A DNA stretch of 39,737 nucleotides from a virus. Shown here piece after piece: positions 23,038 through 29,636 of the stretch. Location: IMG/VR virus record IMGVR_UViG_3300017687_000001, positions 1 through 39,737 of that record, one strand, 5' to 3'. Numbering within the stretch: position 1 is the first letter of the stretch; every line of letters starts with the position of its first letter. The position numbers were made by a program, and so were the translations under genes. The notes under the pieces were generated by a model. It made no database searches and was not told the origin of the DNA. It saw only the letters and a list, made by a program, of their open reading frames with translations.

Positions 23038-23883
23038 CTAGACCCCTTTCGATTTGATCAGGCAGTTTAAGGCCTCTAGTTTCTTGCCAGCCCCCACGAA
23101 GGCGGCTAGGTCCTGAAGGCCGTCGCGCCAACGTCGGGGGATTCCATTAACCCCGAATTGCGCCCCAAGCAAGGCCCCGGCCACGGCCCCGTTCGTGTCG
23201 GCGTCCCCGCCCTGGTTAATGACGCGGATCATTCCGGTTTCAAAGTCGGGGGCCGCGCAAGCCCTGACCGCCGTGTCATAGGTGGTCCAGACGTACCCGA
23301 TCGAATCCGGCTTGGCCCGGCTGGTGGTAAGCACGACGTGCCCCCCGGCAAGCAACTGGCCTAGGGCCTGGGCCAACTCTGCAACAGCCGCCTGACAGTT
23401 AATGTGCCGGTGGGTGATCGCCGCCGCTTGGGCCGCCAGGTTGGGGGCCATCCCCGTCCCATCGTAGGCCAGGGCTATCGGGTGGACCCCCATCAGGCAA
23501 CCGTTCGCCTGGGACATTTCGTCAGCGACCCCGCAAACCGTCCAATGCAGCCCCGCCGCGTACCGGCCAAGACTGCAAGCCGTGGTCCCCCCGATATCGA
23601 CGGGGCCTTTCACCATCCATTTCAGCAGGCCAGCGGCCAGGTGATCCCCATGAAAGCCCGCTTTTGCGATCAGCAAGTTGGCCGTGATCAGCGCCACCTG
23701 GGAATCATCGGTCCAGGCCCCAGGCTCCAGGGCAAGCCAGCCGCCGCCCAGGTAGTCGGTCACTTCCCCATGCTTGGTCTTGATCTGTTCGGCAGTCATA
23801 AACTCCAACGGGCCGCCCAGGGCGTCCCCTACTGCCGCCCCCACCATGCACCCGATAAACCTGTCAATCCGGCTAACCAACAT
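23038..23883 (-). CDS. ADP-ribosylglycohydrolase (DraG family)
   Basis: A 281-residue enzyme that removes ADP-ribose from proteins or nucleic acids. Motifs are intact: GAAVGDALGGPLEF (~15-28), the metal site WTDDSQVAL (~57-65) and NQGGDADTNGAVAGALLGAQ (~228-247). Length is typical. It sits between the replicative helicase and primase, starting inside the helicase 3' end with SD AGGGGAG, so it would be expressed with replication genes. A role reversing ADP-ribosylation of phage DNA or of replication proteins (for instance by DarT-like toxins) is a reasonable hypothesis. A housekeeping regulatory role is the alternative. Confidence 0.9.
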   Translation of the reverse strand: MLVSRIDRFIGCMVGAAVGDALGGPLEFMTAEQIKTKHGEVTDYLGGGWLALEPGAWTDDSQVALITANLLIAKAGFHGDHLAAGLLKWMVKGPVDIGGTTACSLGRYAAGLHWTVCGVADEMSQANGCLMGVHPIALAYDGTGMAPNLAAQAAAITHRHINCQAAVAELAQALGQLLAGGHVVLTTSRAKPDSIGYVWTTYDTAVRACAAPDFETGMIRVINQGGDADTNGAVAGALLGAQFGVNGIPRRWRDGLQDLAAFVGAGKKLEALNCLIKSKGV

Positions 23884-25189
23884 AAAATCTCCCCTGTGAA
23901 TAGGCGGTCATAATGTCCTGGGCAGCGGCCCCCGTGTTGCGGCTATTCAGGATTTGGAGTTTCATCCCAACGGGGGCAGGCTTGCCGTCAGTCACGTCCC
24001 CCTCTTCGGGGCGCTTGCCCAGGGCCAGGATCAGGTCAGCCGTGGCAATCTGGCTGAAGTCATAACCGACGTCATCATGATCAAGGTTGCCCTTTTTGGA
24101 TACGGTGGACGCCTTCCCCTGGGCCCCGGTCACCATGGCCACGCCCTGTTCGGCAGCGATCCCGCGCAAGACTTCGGTGGAATACCCGATCCCTTCCCAG
24201 CCCTTCATGGTTGCCGGGTGTTTCATGAGTTTAGTGTAGTCCACGCAAACCAAGGAAGGCTGAAACCCGGCCCTGACCTCCCCTTCGATAATGCCCCGCA
24301 CCCCTTCGGCGGCCAGGGTCTTAGCGGGTAGGTCCACGACGCTTAGGTTGCCAATGGGCCGCCCCCTGTTCTCCCCACTCCCCACGATGCCCCCTAGCCA
24401 GCGCTTCAAGGTGGCGATATTCCCAGCCGGGTCCTGCATCAATTCCTTGATATGGACTCTTAGGCGGCAACTGCCCAGGCGCAAATAAAGCACCTGCTTG
24501 GATACTTCCAGGGTTATATAAAGTACGTTGTAGCCGTTACACAGGGCGATATAGGCAAACCAGAGCATGGCCATGGTCTTGCCGCGCTTGGGTGGGGCCA
24601 GAACCACGGTCAGTTCCCTGAAGCCCAGGCCGCGCCAAAACAGATTGTCATCCAGGAACGGGATGCCCGTGGGAATCCCGGCCATGTTCCCATCCCGCAT
24701 GTCAGTCAGATATTTTTCAAAGGCGTCCAGGTCTTCACGCATCCGGCCAGGGGCCTGGTGGTTGAAGGTGGTCCTGGTTTCAACGTCCTTCATCAAGTCC
24801 CTGATCCCAGGGATATCCCGCGCCGCCAGTAAGGTGATCTGTTTTTTGGTAGCCGCCTGCATGACCCGAAGGGTAATTTCCTCTTCGGTATGTTTGGCCA
24901 CCCAGTCCAGGTCTGGGAAAGTGCCGGTCAGGACCTTCACCGCCCGGTCCTTCAAAAGCCCCTTCATGGTCGCGTCAGCGTTCGGCATGATCTTGGGGAT
25001 TTCGGCGACCAGCATTGTGTCGGTCACCACGCCATACTGGCCGCCCAACTCCAGGACCAGCTTGGCCAGTTCCCGGTCAAACTGATCTGGGAAAAAGACC
25101 ACCGGGTCCAATTCGTTGCGAAGGCAATATTTCAGGAAGGCATTGTCCCTGATCATCAGGGCTATAGTTTTGGTCCCGGTGCTATCCAA
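23873..25189 (-). CDS. DnaB-like replicative helicase
   Basis: A 438-residue RecA-fold hexameric helicase. The N-terminal helical domain is residues 1-~150. The ATPase domain opens with GIPTGIPFLDDNLFWRGLGF. Walker A is APPKRGKTMAM (~194-204), the Walker B region is PSLVCVDYTKLM, and the sensor region is VTGAQGKASTVS. The end NSRNTGAAAQDIMTAYSQGR matches the DnaB/gp41 arginine-finger strand region. The start is TTG at 25189, preceded by CTGGAGAACGCC from the class II leader. It would work with the primase and initiator in this unit. Confidence 0.88.
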   Translation of the reverse strand: MDSTGTKTIALMIRDNAFLKYCLRNELDPVVFFPDQFDRELAKLVLELGGQYGVVTDTMLVAEIPKIMPNADATMKGLLKDRAVKVLTGTFPDLDWVAKHTEEEITLRVMQAATKKQITLLAARDIPGIRDLMKDVETRTTFNHQAPGRMREDLDAFEKYLTDMRDGNMAGIPTGIPFLDDNLFWRGLGFRELTVVLAPPKRGKTMAMLWFAYIALCNGYNVLYITLEVSKQVLYLRLGSCRLRVHIKELMQDPAGNIATLKRWLGGIVGSGENRGRPIGNLSVVDLPAKTLAAEGVRGIIEGEVRAGFQPSLVCVDYTKLMKHPATMKGWEGIGYSTEVLRGIAAEQGVAMVTGAQGKASTVSKKGNLDHDDVGYDFSQIATADLILALGKRPEEGDVTDGKPAPVGMKLQILNSRNTGAAAQDIMTAYSQGRFYVG

Positions 25190-25199
25190 GGCGTTCTCC

Positions 25200-25252
25200 A
25201 GTTGGTGGCTACTGTCATTATACCGGAAATTGTAGCAAGCACTTCATTCAAG
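25200..25252 (-). promoter_or_regulatory. CCGGTATAAT promoter-operator plus left operator (class II)
   Basis: Minus strand: TTCCGGTATAAT (-10 at 25222-25217), then GACAGTAGCCACCAACT and GGAG for the helicase start. Upstream at 25252-25231 is TTGAATGAAGTGCTTGCTAC, which matches the repressor-region near-palindrome at 20302-20325. Confidence 0.7.
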
Positions 25253-25365
25253 CCAGGATCACCAGTCAGGGCCAGGTGGCACCCTGGCCAGGCCCTGGGT
25301 GGGTAAAGCCCGCCACGGGGCGCTGACGTTGCCCTGGGCCCATTCCCAGCCCAGGTCAGCCCAGG
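25253..25365. other. Non-coding gap with GGCCAGG hairpin
   Basis: No gene is seen in this gap between the initiator stop and the helicase promoter. A perfect 7-bp stem (GGCCAGG at 25270-25276 with CCTGGCC at 25283-25289, loop TGGCAC) could act in leftward termination of the initiator transcript, but there is no T-run on either side. Confidence 0.35.
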
Positions 25366-26715
25366 CTAGTAGTCCATGGCCGCATGGTGGGCCTTGACCT
25401 GGGCCTGGGCCTCTGCCTGGCGGGCCACTTCTGGGGCCAGGTTGCGCTTGTGCTTGTCAAGCCACCCCTGGGGCATCACGCCGCCTTCGACCAGGACGGC
25501 CAGGACGCTGGCCAATGACCGCCGGTCCTGGCGGCCCACCTGTTCGGCCTCTTCAAACATTCGCTGGTAGGCGGTCAACTGGACGGGACAGGTCAGGTCA
25601 TGCTCTTCAGGGGACCAGACCCTGAACTGGGCGTCCCTGATTTTGGCGTGGTAGTGATCGGTGTACCAGCCCAGATAAATTTCAGCCGCCTTCGGAGTCT
25701 TGAAGTATTTGGGCGTGGGCAGGGCGTTGTGGGGAAGGGACGTGTTCTGGTAGTGCCTGAAGATCGCCCGGCACCATTCGTCATAGCGGGCACAATGGCG
25801 ATCAGCTTGACGCCGGGCCTCTACCAGGCTGGCCCAGTGATTGCTATCGGTGTAGCGCTCCCCAAGGATTCGGCCCTTGCCCTTCAGCGGGACGCCGGGC
25901 ATGTATTCGGCCCAAGCGGCGCTGAAGGCGTCGGCGAAACAGATCGTCCTGACGAACGGGTCTGACCCCCACTCCCGATAGTAGCCGGGGTAGGACGTAT
26001 TGAAGACCGCCTGTTCAAGCCGCATGATTCGGCTCAGGTCCTTGGAGTCAACCGAACGCTTGCGCTCCAGGCGCTTATAATCCTTTTCGCTGAACCAGGC
26101 CGAAAGGACAGGTCCAGGGCCCGAAGAGTTTAGGGCGTTAGGTGGAGAAGAATTTTCAGGGCCAGAAGAGCCTGGGGCGTTAGGTGGGTAAGAATCAGCT
26201 TTTGGGGGTGAAGAGGGACAGTCGGGCTGAATTCCAGCCTTTTGGATTTGAATCAAATCTGATTCTTTTCTAAAAACACTTTTATTAATTTCTTTAAGAG
26301 TGTAAGTACCGTTTTTCACAATACCTGATTTCGTACCCAAAACGGCGTTCTGTGCAAAGTTAGGTGCGCCTAACAGTGCCTTAAGTTGCTGTAATTTCTC
26401 AAGTTTTACCCTATAATCAGATCTGATTCGGTTAGACGTGCCTAACTGAATCAGATTTGATTCGGTTTTAGGGCCATTTTGGGCCCCTGACGCCTCTAGG
26501 ACGCCGTTCTGTGCGGTCCTGATCCTGACTAGGCCCTTGGAAGCCAGGCCGGTGACCGCCCTGCAAAGGTTGCTTTTGGTCATCCCAGGGAGTGATTCAC
26601 CCAATGATTTGACTGTGACCACCTGGCCAGAAACGCCTGCTCTTAGCAGTTCCCACCAGACGGCCAGTTCATTGCGTCCACTGGGAAGGGCTCCTAGCAC
26701 GTCCTGGAGCCCCAT
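25366..26715 (-). CDS. Phage replication initiator (lambda O-like layout)
   Basis: About 449 residues from ATG 26715, which overlaps the TAA of the helicase gene (TAATG) after AAGGGG; a GTG at 26724 is possible. The N-terminal winged helix (ELAVWWELLRAGVSGQVVTV to NLCRAVTGLASKGLVRIRT, ~10-75) should bind DNA. The middle (~80-200) is low-complexity, rich in Ser, Asn and Pro, and encoded by unusually AT-rich DNA with repeats. The C-terminal ~230 residues are helical and aromatic (YREWGSDPFVRTICFADAFS, then YQRMFEEAEQVGRQDRRSLA). An N-terminal origin binder, a repeat-bearing middle and a C-terminal partner-binding part match lambda O/DnaD-like initiators. Family assignment is inferred from layout and context. 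Confidence 0.65.
   Translation of the reverse strand: MGLQDVLGALPSGRNELAVWWELLRAGVSGQVVTVKSLGESLPGMTKSNLCRAVTGLASKGLVRIRTAQNGVLEASGAQNGPKTESNLIQLGTSNRIRSDYRVKLEKLQQLKALLGAPNFAQNAVLGTKSGIVKNGTYTLKEINKSVFRKESDLIQIQKAGIQPDCPSSPPKADSYPPNAPGSSGPENSSPPNALNSSGPGPVLSAWFSEKDYKRLERKRSVDSKDLSRIMRLEQAVFNTSYPGYYREWGSDPFVRTICFADAFSAAWAEYMPGVPLKGKGRILGERYTDSNHWASLVEARRQADRHCARYDEWCRAIFRHYQNTSLPHNALPTPKYFKTPKAAEIYLGWYTDHYHAKIRDAQFRVWSPEEHDLTCPVQLTAYQRMFEEAEQVGRQDRRSLASVLAVLVEGGVMPQGWLDKHKRNLAPEVARQAEAQAQVKAHHAAMDY
26137..26463. other. Candidate replication origin inside initiator gene
   Basis: Two repeat families cluster here. Three copies of a 16-bp near-palindrome lie at 26250-26265 (GAATCAAATCTGATTC), 26414-26429 (TAATCAGATCTGATTC) and 26448-26463 (GAATCAGATTTGATTC); the third is the exact reverse complement of the first. 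GTTAGG elements lie at 26137 and 26179 (both GTTAGGTGG), 26359-26374 (GTTAGGTGCGCCTAAC) and 26431-26446 (GTTAGACGTGCCTAAC). Between them, 26266-26345 is the most AT-rich stretch of the arm, a candidate unwinding element. Iterons inside the initiator gene resemble lambdoid origins. Confidence 0.6.
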
Positions 26716-28154
26716 TACTTCCACCCCTTCGCTTCATCCACCGTAGGCGCGTTGACCATCACATACCCGTCTTCCCCCCAACAGTCTTCCAGGCGCTGAA
26801 GGCTATGTTTCATCAGGTGCCGGTGGTGGCAATCCACGAAATCGGTGATCTGGACAGTAGTCTTGCCCTCTGCCACCCGCATTCCCCGCCCTATTCGCTG
26901 GAACGTCTTGACGCTGGACATGCCACCCCCGGCCAGGACCATCGATTTGATCTGGGGGACGTCAATCCCTGTGTCCATAATTCCGCTACTGATCAGCATG
27001 TCCAATTCTCCCGCCGCCAGGGCATTGATAGCCGCCTGGCGCTTTTCCAGTTTTGAAGCCCCTGAGATGAATACGGCCTTGCAGGCCTGACTGGCCACCT
27101 TGGCCAGTATCTTCCCGTGATCTACCCGGTTGACCAGGACCAGAGGGGATAGCCCCTGCCTGGTGTAGCGAAGGGCCCGTTTCAGGACCATCAGGTTGCG
27201 GTCATAGTTTTTGACTACGCCGTCGGTATAGGCGGTCTGCCAGTCGATGAATTTGGGAAGGTCTGGCGCGTTGACCCGTAGGAAGTCGATATGAGGTTCA
27301 GCCAAAAGGCCCCGGTCAATCAACGTCCTGGCCGTGATCTTGAAGATCAGGCCGCCGGTGACTCCCCTAAGCAGGGCGTTTGCCAGTTCATCCCTGAGCC
27401 CCACCGTGGCCGTCAGGCCCACCTTGTAATAGGCATTAGGGCAGGCTTGGATTACCGCCTGCCAGGTCGTGGCGTTGCCCAGGTGGGCTTCATCCAGGAC
27501 CAAGAGAACGGCCCCTTCAAAAATGGGGTTGCCCTTTTCGACCCAGTTGGCCAGGGTCTGGACTGTGGCCACGGTCAGTAGCCCCGGCTGGCGTACCCCG
27601 TCCCCGATCGTCCCTACCGGCAACCCAGGCAGTCGCTTAGTGAACCGGTCCCTGGTCTGGTGGAGCAAGATTTTGGTGTTGGTCAGCCATATCCCCCTGA
27701 CCGGCTGACCCCCCACGTATGGGGCCAGGATTCGCCCGGCCAGGGCGATGCCCATTTCAGTCTTGCCGCTGCCAGTGGTCGCCTGGATGATCCCACGGGT
27801 GTTTTTGATCGCCTGTTCAACAGCTTGGGCCTGGAAGTCGTAAAGGGTAATCCCGGCTAGTTCTATGTCTGCCTTCGGGGTCGCCACCTGGGGCCGGTCA
27901 TCCTGGACCTGGACAGCATGGCCCTGGTCCTTCATGGTCTTGACCACGACCCCAAGCCAGCCCGTGGGGAAGCCGCCCCACCTATTCAATAGGCGCTTTT
28001 TGGCGTCCCAGGTCCCGTTCCTGAAGGCCTTGCTGTAGATGCCGCCGGGGACGTCAAAGGTTAGCAAGTCCCTGATATCTGAAGCTTGTTCTAGCGTGGG
28101 GTTTAGTAGCCTGGCTTCCAGGTTGTCAAATGCAATAGCTAAAGGTTCGCTCAT
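26715..28154 (-). CDS. UvsW-like SF2 DNA helicase
   Basis: A 479-residue superfamily 2 helicase. An N-terminal accessory domain (~1-105) precedes the Q-motif-like LYDFQAQAV. Motif I is ATTGSGKTEM (~125). Motif II is LVLDEAH (~222), motif III is GLTATVG and motif V is SSGIMDTGIDVPQ. Motif VI is QRIGRGMR, with the arginine finger. In T4, UvsW remodels branched DNA and R-loops, switching from origin- to recombination-dependent replication. That role fits the gp46/gp47/UvsX homologues here. It is the first leftward gene of the left arm; GGAGG precedes the ATG by ten bases. Confidence 0.87.
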   Translation of the reverse strand: MSEPLAIAFDNLEARLLNPTLEQASDIRDLLTFDVPGGIYSKAFRNGTWDAKKRLLNRWGGFPTGWLGVVVKTMKDQGHAVQVQDDRPQVATPKADIELAGITLYDFQAQAVEQAIKNTRGIIQATTGSGKTEMGIALAGRILAPYVGGQPVRGIWLTNTKILLHQTRDRFTKRLPGLPVGTIGDGVRQPGLLTVATVQTLANWVEKGNPIFEGAVLLVLDEAHLGNATTWQAVIQACPNAYYKVGLTATVGLRDELANALLRGVTGGLIFKITARTLIDRGLLAEPHIDFLRVNAPDLPKFIDWQTAYTDGVVKNYDRNLMVLKRALRYTRQGLSPLVLVNRVDHGKILAKVASQACKAVFISGASKLEKRQAAINALAAGELDMLISSGIMDTGIDVPQIKSMVLAGGGMSSVKTFQRIGRGMRVAEGKTTVQITDFVDCHHRHLMKHSLQRLEDCWGEDGYVMVNAPTVDEAKGWK

Positions 28155-28274
28155 ATGGGGTTTTCCTCCACTTCCATTATACCGGAATGAATGAAGTGGT
28201 TACTGTATTTTTGTCTTGAACCGGTCTGGCCGCCGTGAGACATTGCCCTAGACGGCAACTTTTTGGAGGAAAGC
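28155..28274. promoter_or_regulatory. Divergent promoter/operator region between the two arms
   Basis: Leftward, TTCCGGTATAAT (-10 at 28181-28176) serves the SF2 helicase. Here the operator lies upstream of the -10 rather than downstream: TGAATGAAGTGGTTACTGTA at 28187-28206. The rightward promoter for the 28275 gene is not obvious; TTGAAC-17-GACATT (28216-28244) is a weak candidate. No gene is seen in this gap. Confidence 0.6.
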
Positions 28275-28622
28275 GTGGAACAAGCCTACTTGATCGCAAA
28301 AATGACCGGGATCGTCGCCGATAAGGCATCTTCCGGGAAGATCGTGGGGACCGCCTTGCTGGACGCCATAGGCGTGGCAGGCGGGACTGTGGTTGATTCC
28401 CGCGTGATCGACACCTTCAGATTCGGCGTGGCGGTTTCAGCAACTTTGACCGTGGGCCACGCTTTCCTCCAAACCTTTATCGCTGACGACGGGAAAATGG
28501 CAGACGCCCACCTGTGCCTGGCCACGAATAGCCAGACAGTGGACTGGGATCGCGTGGTTGACGTCCTGTGGTCGGCCTTTCTCCCCAGGGACGTCAAGGT
28601 CCAGATCGGCAGTAGGTTTTAA
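28275..28622 (+). CDS. Hypothetical protein, first rightward gene
   Basis: A 115-residue protein starting at GTG 28275, preceded by GGAGGAAAGC; a TTG at 28263 lies inside that ribosome site and is rejected. Alternating strands and helices (IVGTALLDAIGVAGGTVVDS, TFRFGVAVSATLTVGH) suggest a small alpha/beta fold. No family recognised. It heads the rightward arm, only three bases before the ParB-domain gene. Confidence 0.6.
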   Translation: MEQAYLIAKMTGIVADKASSGKIVGTALLDAIGVAGGTVVDSRVIDTFRFGVAVSATLTVGHAFLQTFIADDGKMADAHLCLATNSQTVDWDRVVDVLWSAFLPRDVKVQIGSRF

Positions 28623-28624
28623 CC

Positions 28625-29251
28625 GTGATCTTCATCCCGCCAGGACTTGATAGGTGGCCCCTGGATAGGCTCATCCCCTATGCAGGGAATTCCAAGAAAC
28701 ACCCCCCTGACCAGATCGATGCAATCGAACGGTCCATGGTGGAATTCGGCTTCTGCGACCCTATCGGCGTGGATGAAAAGAACGGCCAGATCATCGAAGG
28801 GCATGGTCGGCTCATGGCCGGGATGCGCCTGCATAAGAAAGGACTATTGGATGAAGCCCCTATCGTGAAGCTTGGCCATCTGACACCCCTCCAACAAAAA
28901 GCCTACCGGATTGCCCACAACAAGCTCCAGGAACGCGGCGGCGGTCACGACCACGCCAAGCTACTGGCAGAAGTGGGCTTTATAAAGGACGGGGGCCTGG
29001 ACCTGGCCCTGACAGGTTTGTCCCCCAAGGAATTGAGACTTGACGTCAACCTGGACAACACGCCCATTCCCCAGAACGACAACGGCCAGGCCCAGGCCCA
29101 GTTCCCCGTCCTATCTTTTTCCCACTACAAGGTGGGTATGACCCAAGGCGAAATTGAACACCTGGAGCGCCTTTACCTTGAATGGGTAGAGGTCAACGGT
29201 AGCGGGTGGGGCTTCGTCACCAGCATCCTGGGGGTGAACGATGCCTTATAA
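28625..29251 (+). CDS. ParB/sulfiredoxin-fold nuclease-domain protein
   Basis: A 208-residue protein starting at GTG 28625. The ParB N-terminal domain is clear: LIPYAGNSKKHPPDQIDAIE (~16-35), GFCDPIGVDEKNGQIIEGHG (~42-61) and the RLMAGMRL helix. This is the variant usually fused to phage DNA methylases. KAYRIAHNKLQERGGG follows, but here no methylase follows in the same chain. The C-terminal ~70 residues (SHYKVGMTQGEIEHLERLYL) are unassigned. Partition is unlikely since there is no ParA; a DNA-binding/nuclease or modification accessory role fits better. It overlaps the next gene by 11 bases. Confidence 0.75.
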   Translation: MIFIPPGLDRWPLDRLIPYAGNSKKHPPDQIDAIERSMVEFGFCDPIGVDEKNGQIIEGHGRLMAGMRLHKKGLLDEAPIVKLGHLTPLQQKAYRIAHNKLQERGGGHDHAKLLAEVGFIKDGGLDLALTGLSPKELRLDVNLDNTPIPQNDNGQAQAQFPVLSFSHYKVGMTQGEIEHLERLYLEWVEVNGSGWGFVTSILGVNDAL

Positions 29252-29636
29252 AACCACCAAAGCCAACTTCGCCTATTTCAAGGCCAGGGCTGAATACTGG
29301 CAGCAAGAACTAGGCTTGTATGACTGGCATATCGGCGTGTTCCATGGCTTGGAAACCTTCCCTGAGGGCACCAGCTTAGGCGAATATTCGGCGAACTGGC
29401 AGTCCCACTCTGGGTATGTCGCTCTGGCCAAGGATTGGGGGAAGGATGAAATTACCCAAGCCATGCTGGATGAAGTGGCGTTCCATGAAATGTTCCACTT
29501 CGCCAACAGTCGTATGATCTTCCTGGCCGAAGAGCGCTGTTCGTCTACCTTTGATATTGAAGAGGAAGGCCATGCCCTGATTCGGCGAATGGAAAACCTT
29601 ATGCGTCGCCGGGGGGAATTCGGGGTCCCGGCATGA
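29241..29636 (+). CDS. HExxH metallopeptidase-like protein
   Basis: A 131-residue protein. The front (FKARAEYWQQELGLYDWHIG) resembles the start of SprT-like/phage metallopeptidases. The zinc motif HEMFH lies at ~88-92 in LDEVAFHEMFHFANSRM, and a downstream acidic helix IEEEGHALIRRMENLM may give the third ligand. It might cleave protein on DNA or a host factor. Substrate is unknown. It overlaps both neighbours, both of which carry ParB-type domains, so the three are clearly one cassette. Confidence 0.7.
   Translation: MPYKTTKANFAYFKARAEYWQQELGLYDWHIGVFHGLETFPEGTSLGEYSANWQSHSGYVALAKDWGKDEITQAMLDEVAFHEMFHFANSRMIFLAEERCSSTFDIEEEGHALIRRMENLMRRRGEFGVPA

Noticed and set aside
25270-25289. Strong Rho-independent terminator
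   Set aside because: The stem is good, but there is no T-run in either direction; kept only as a possible structure.
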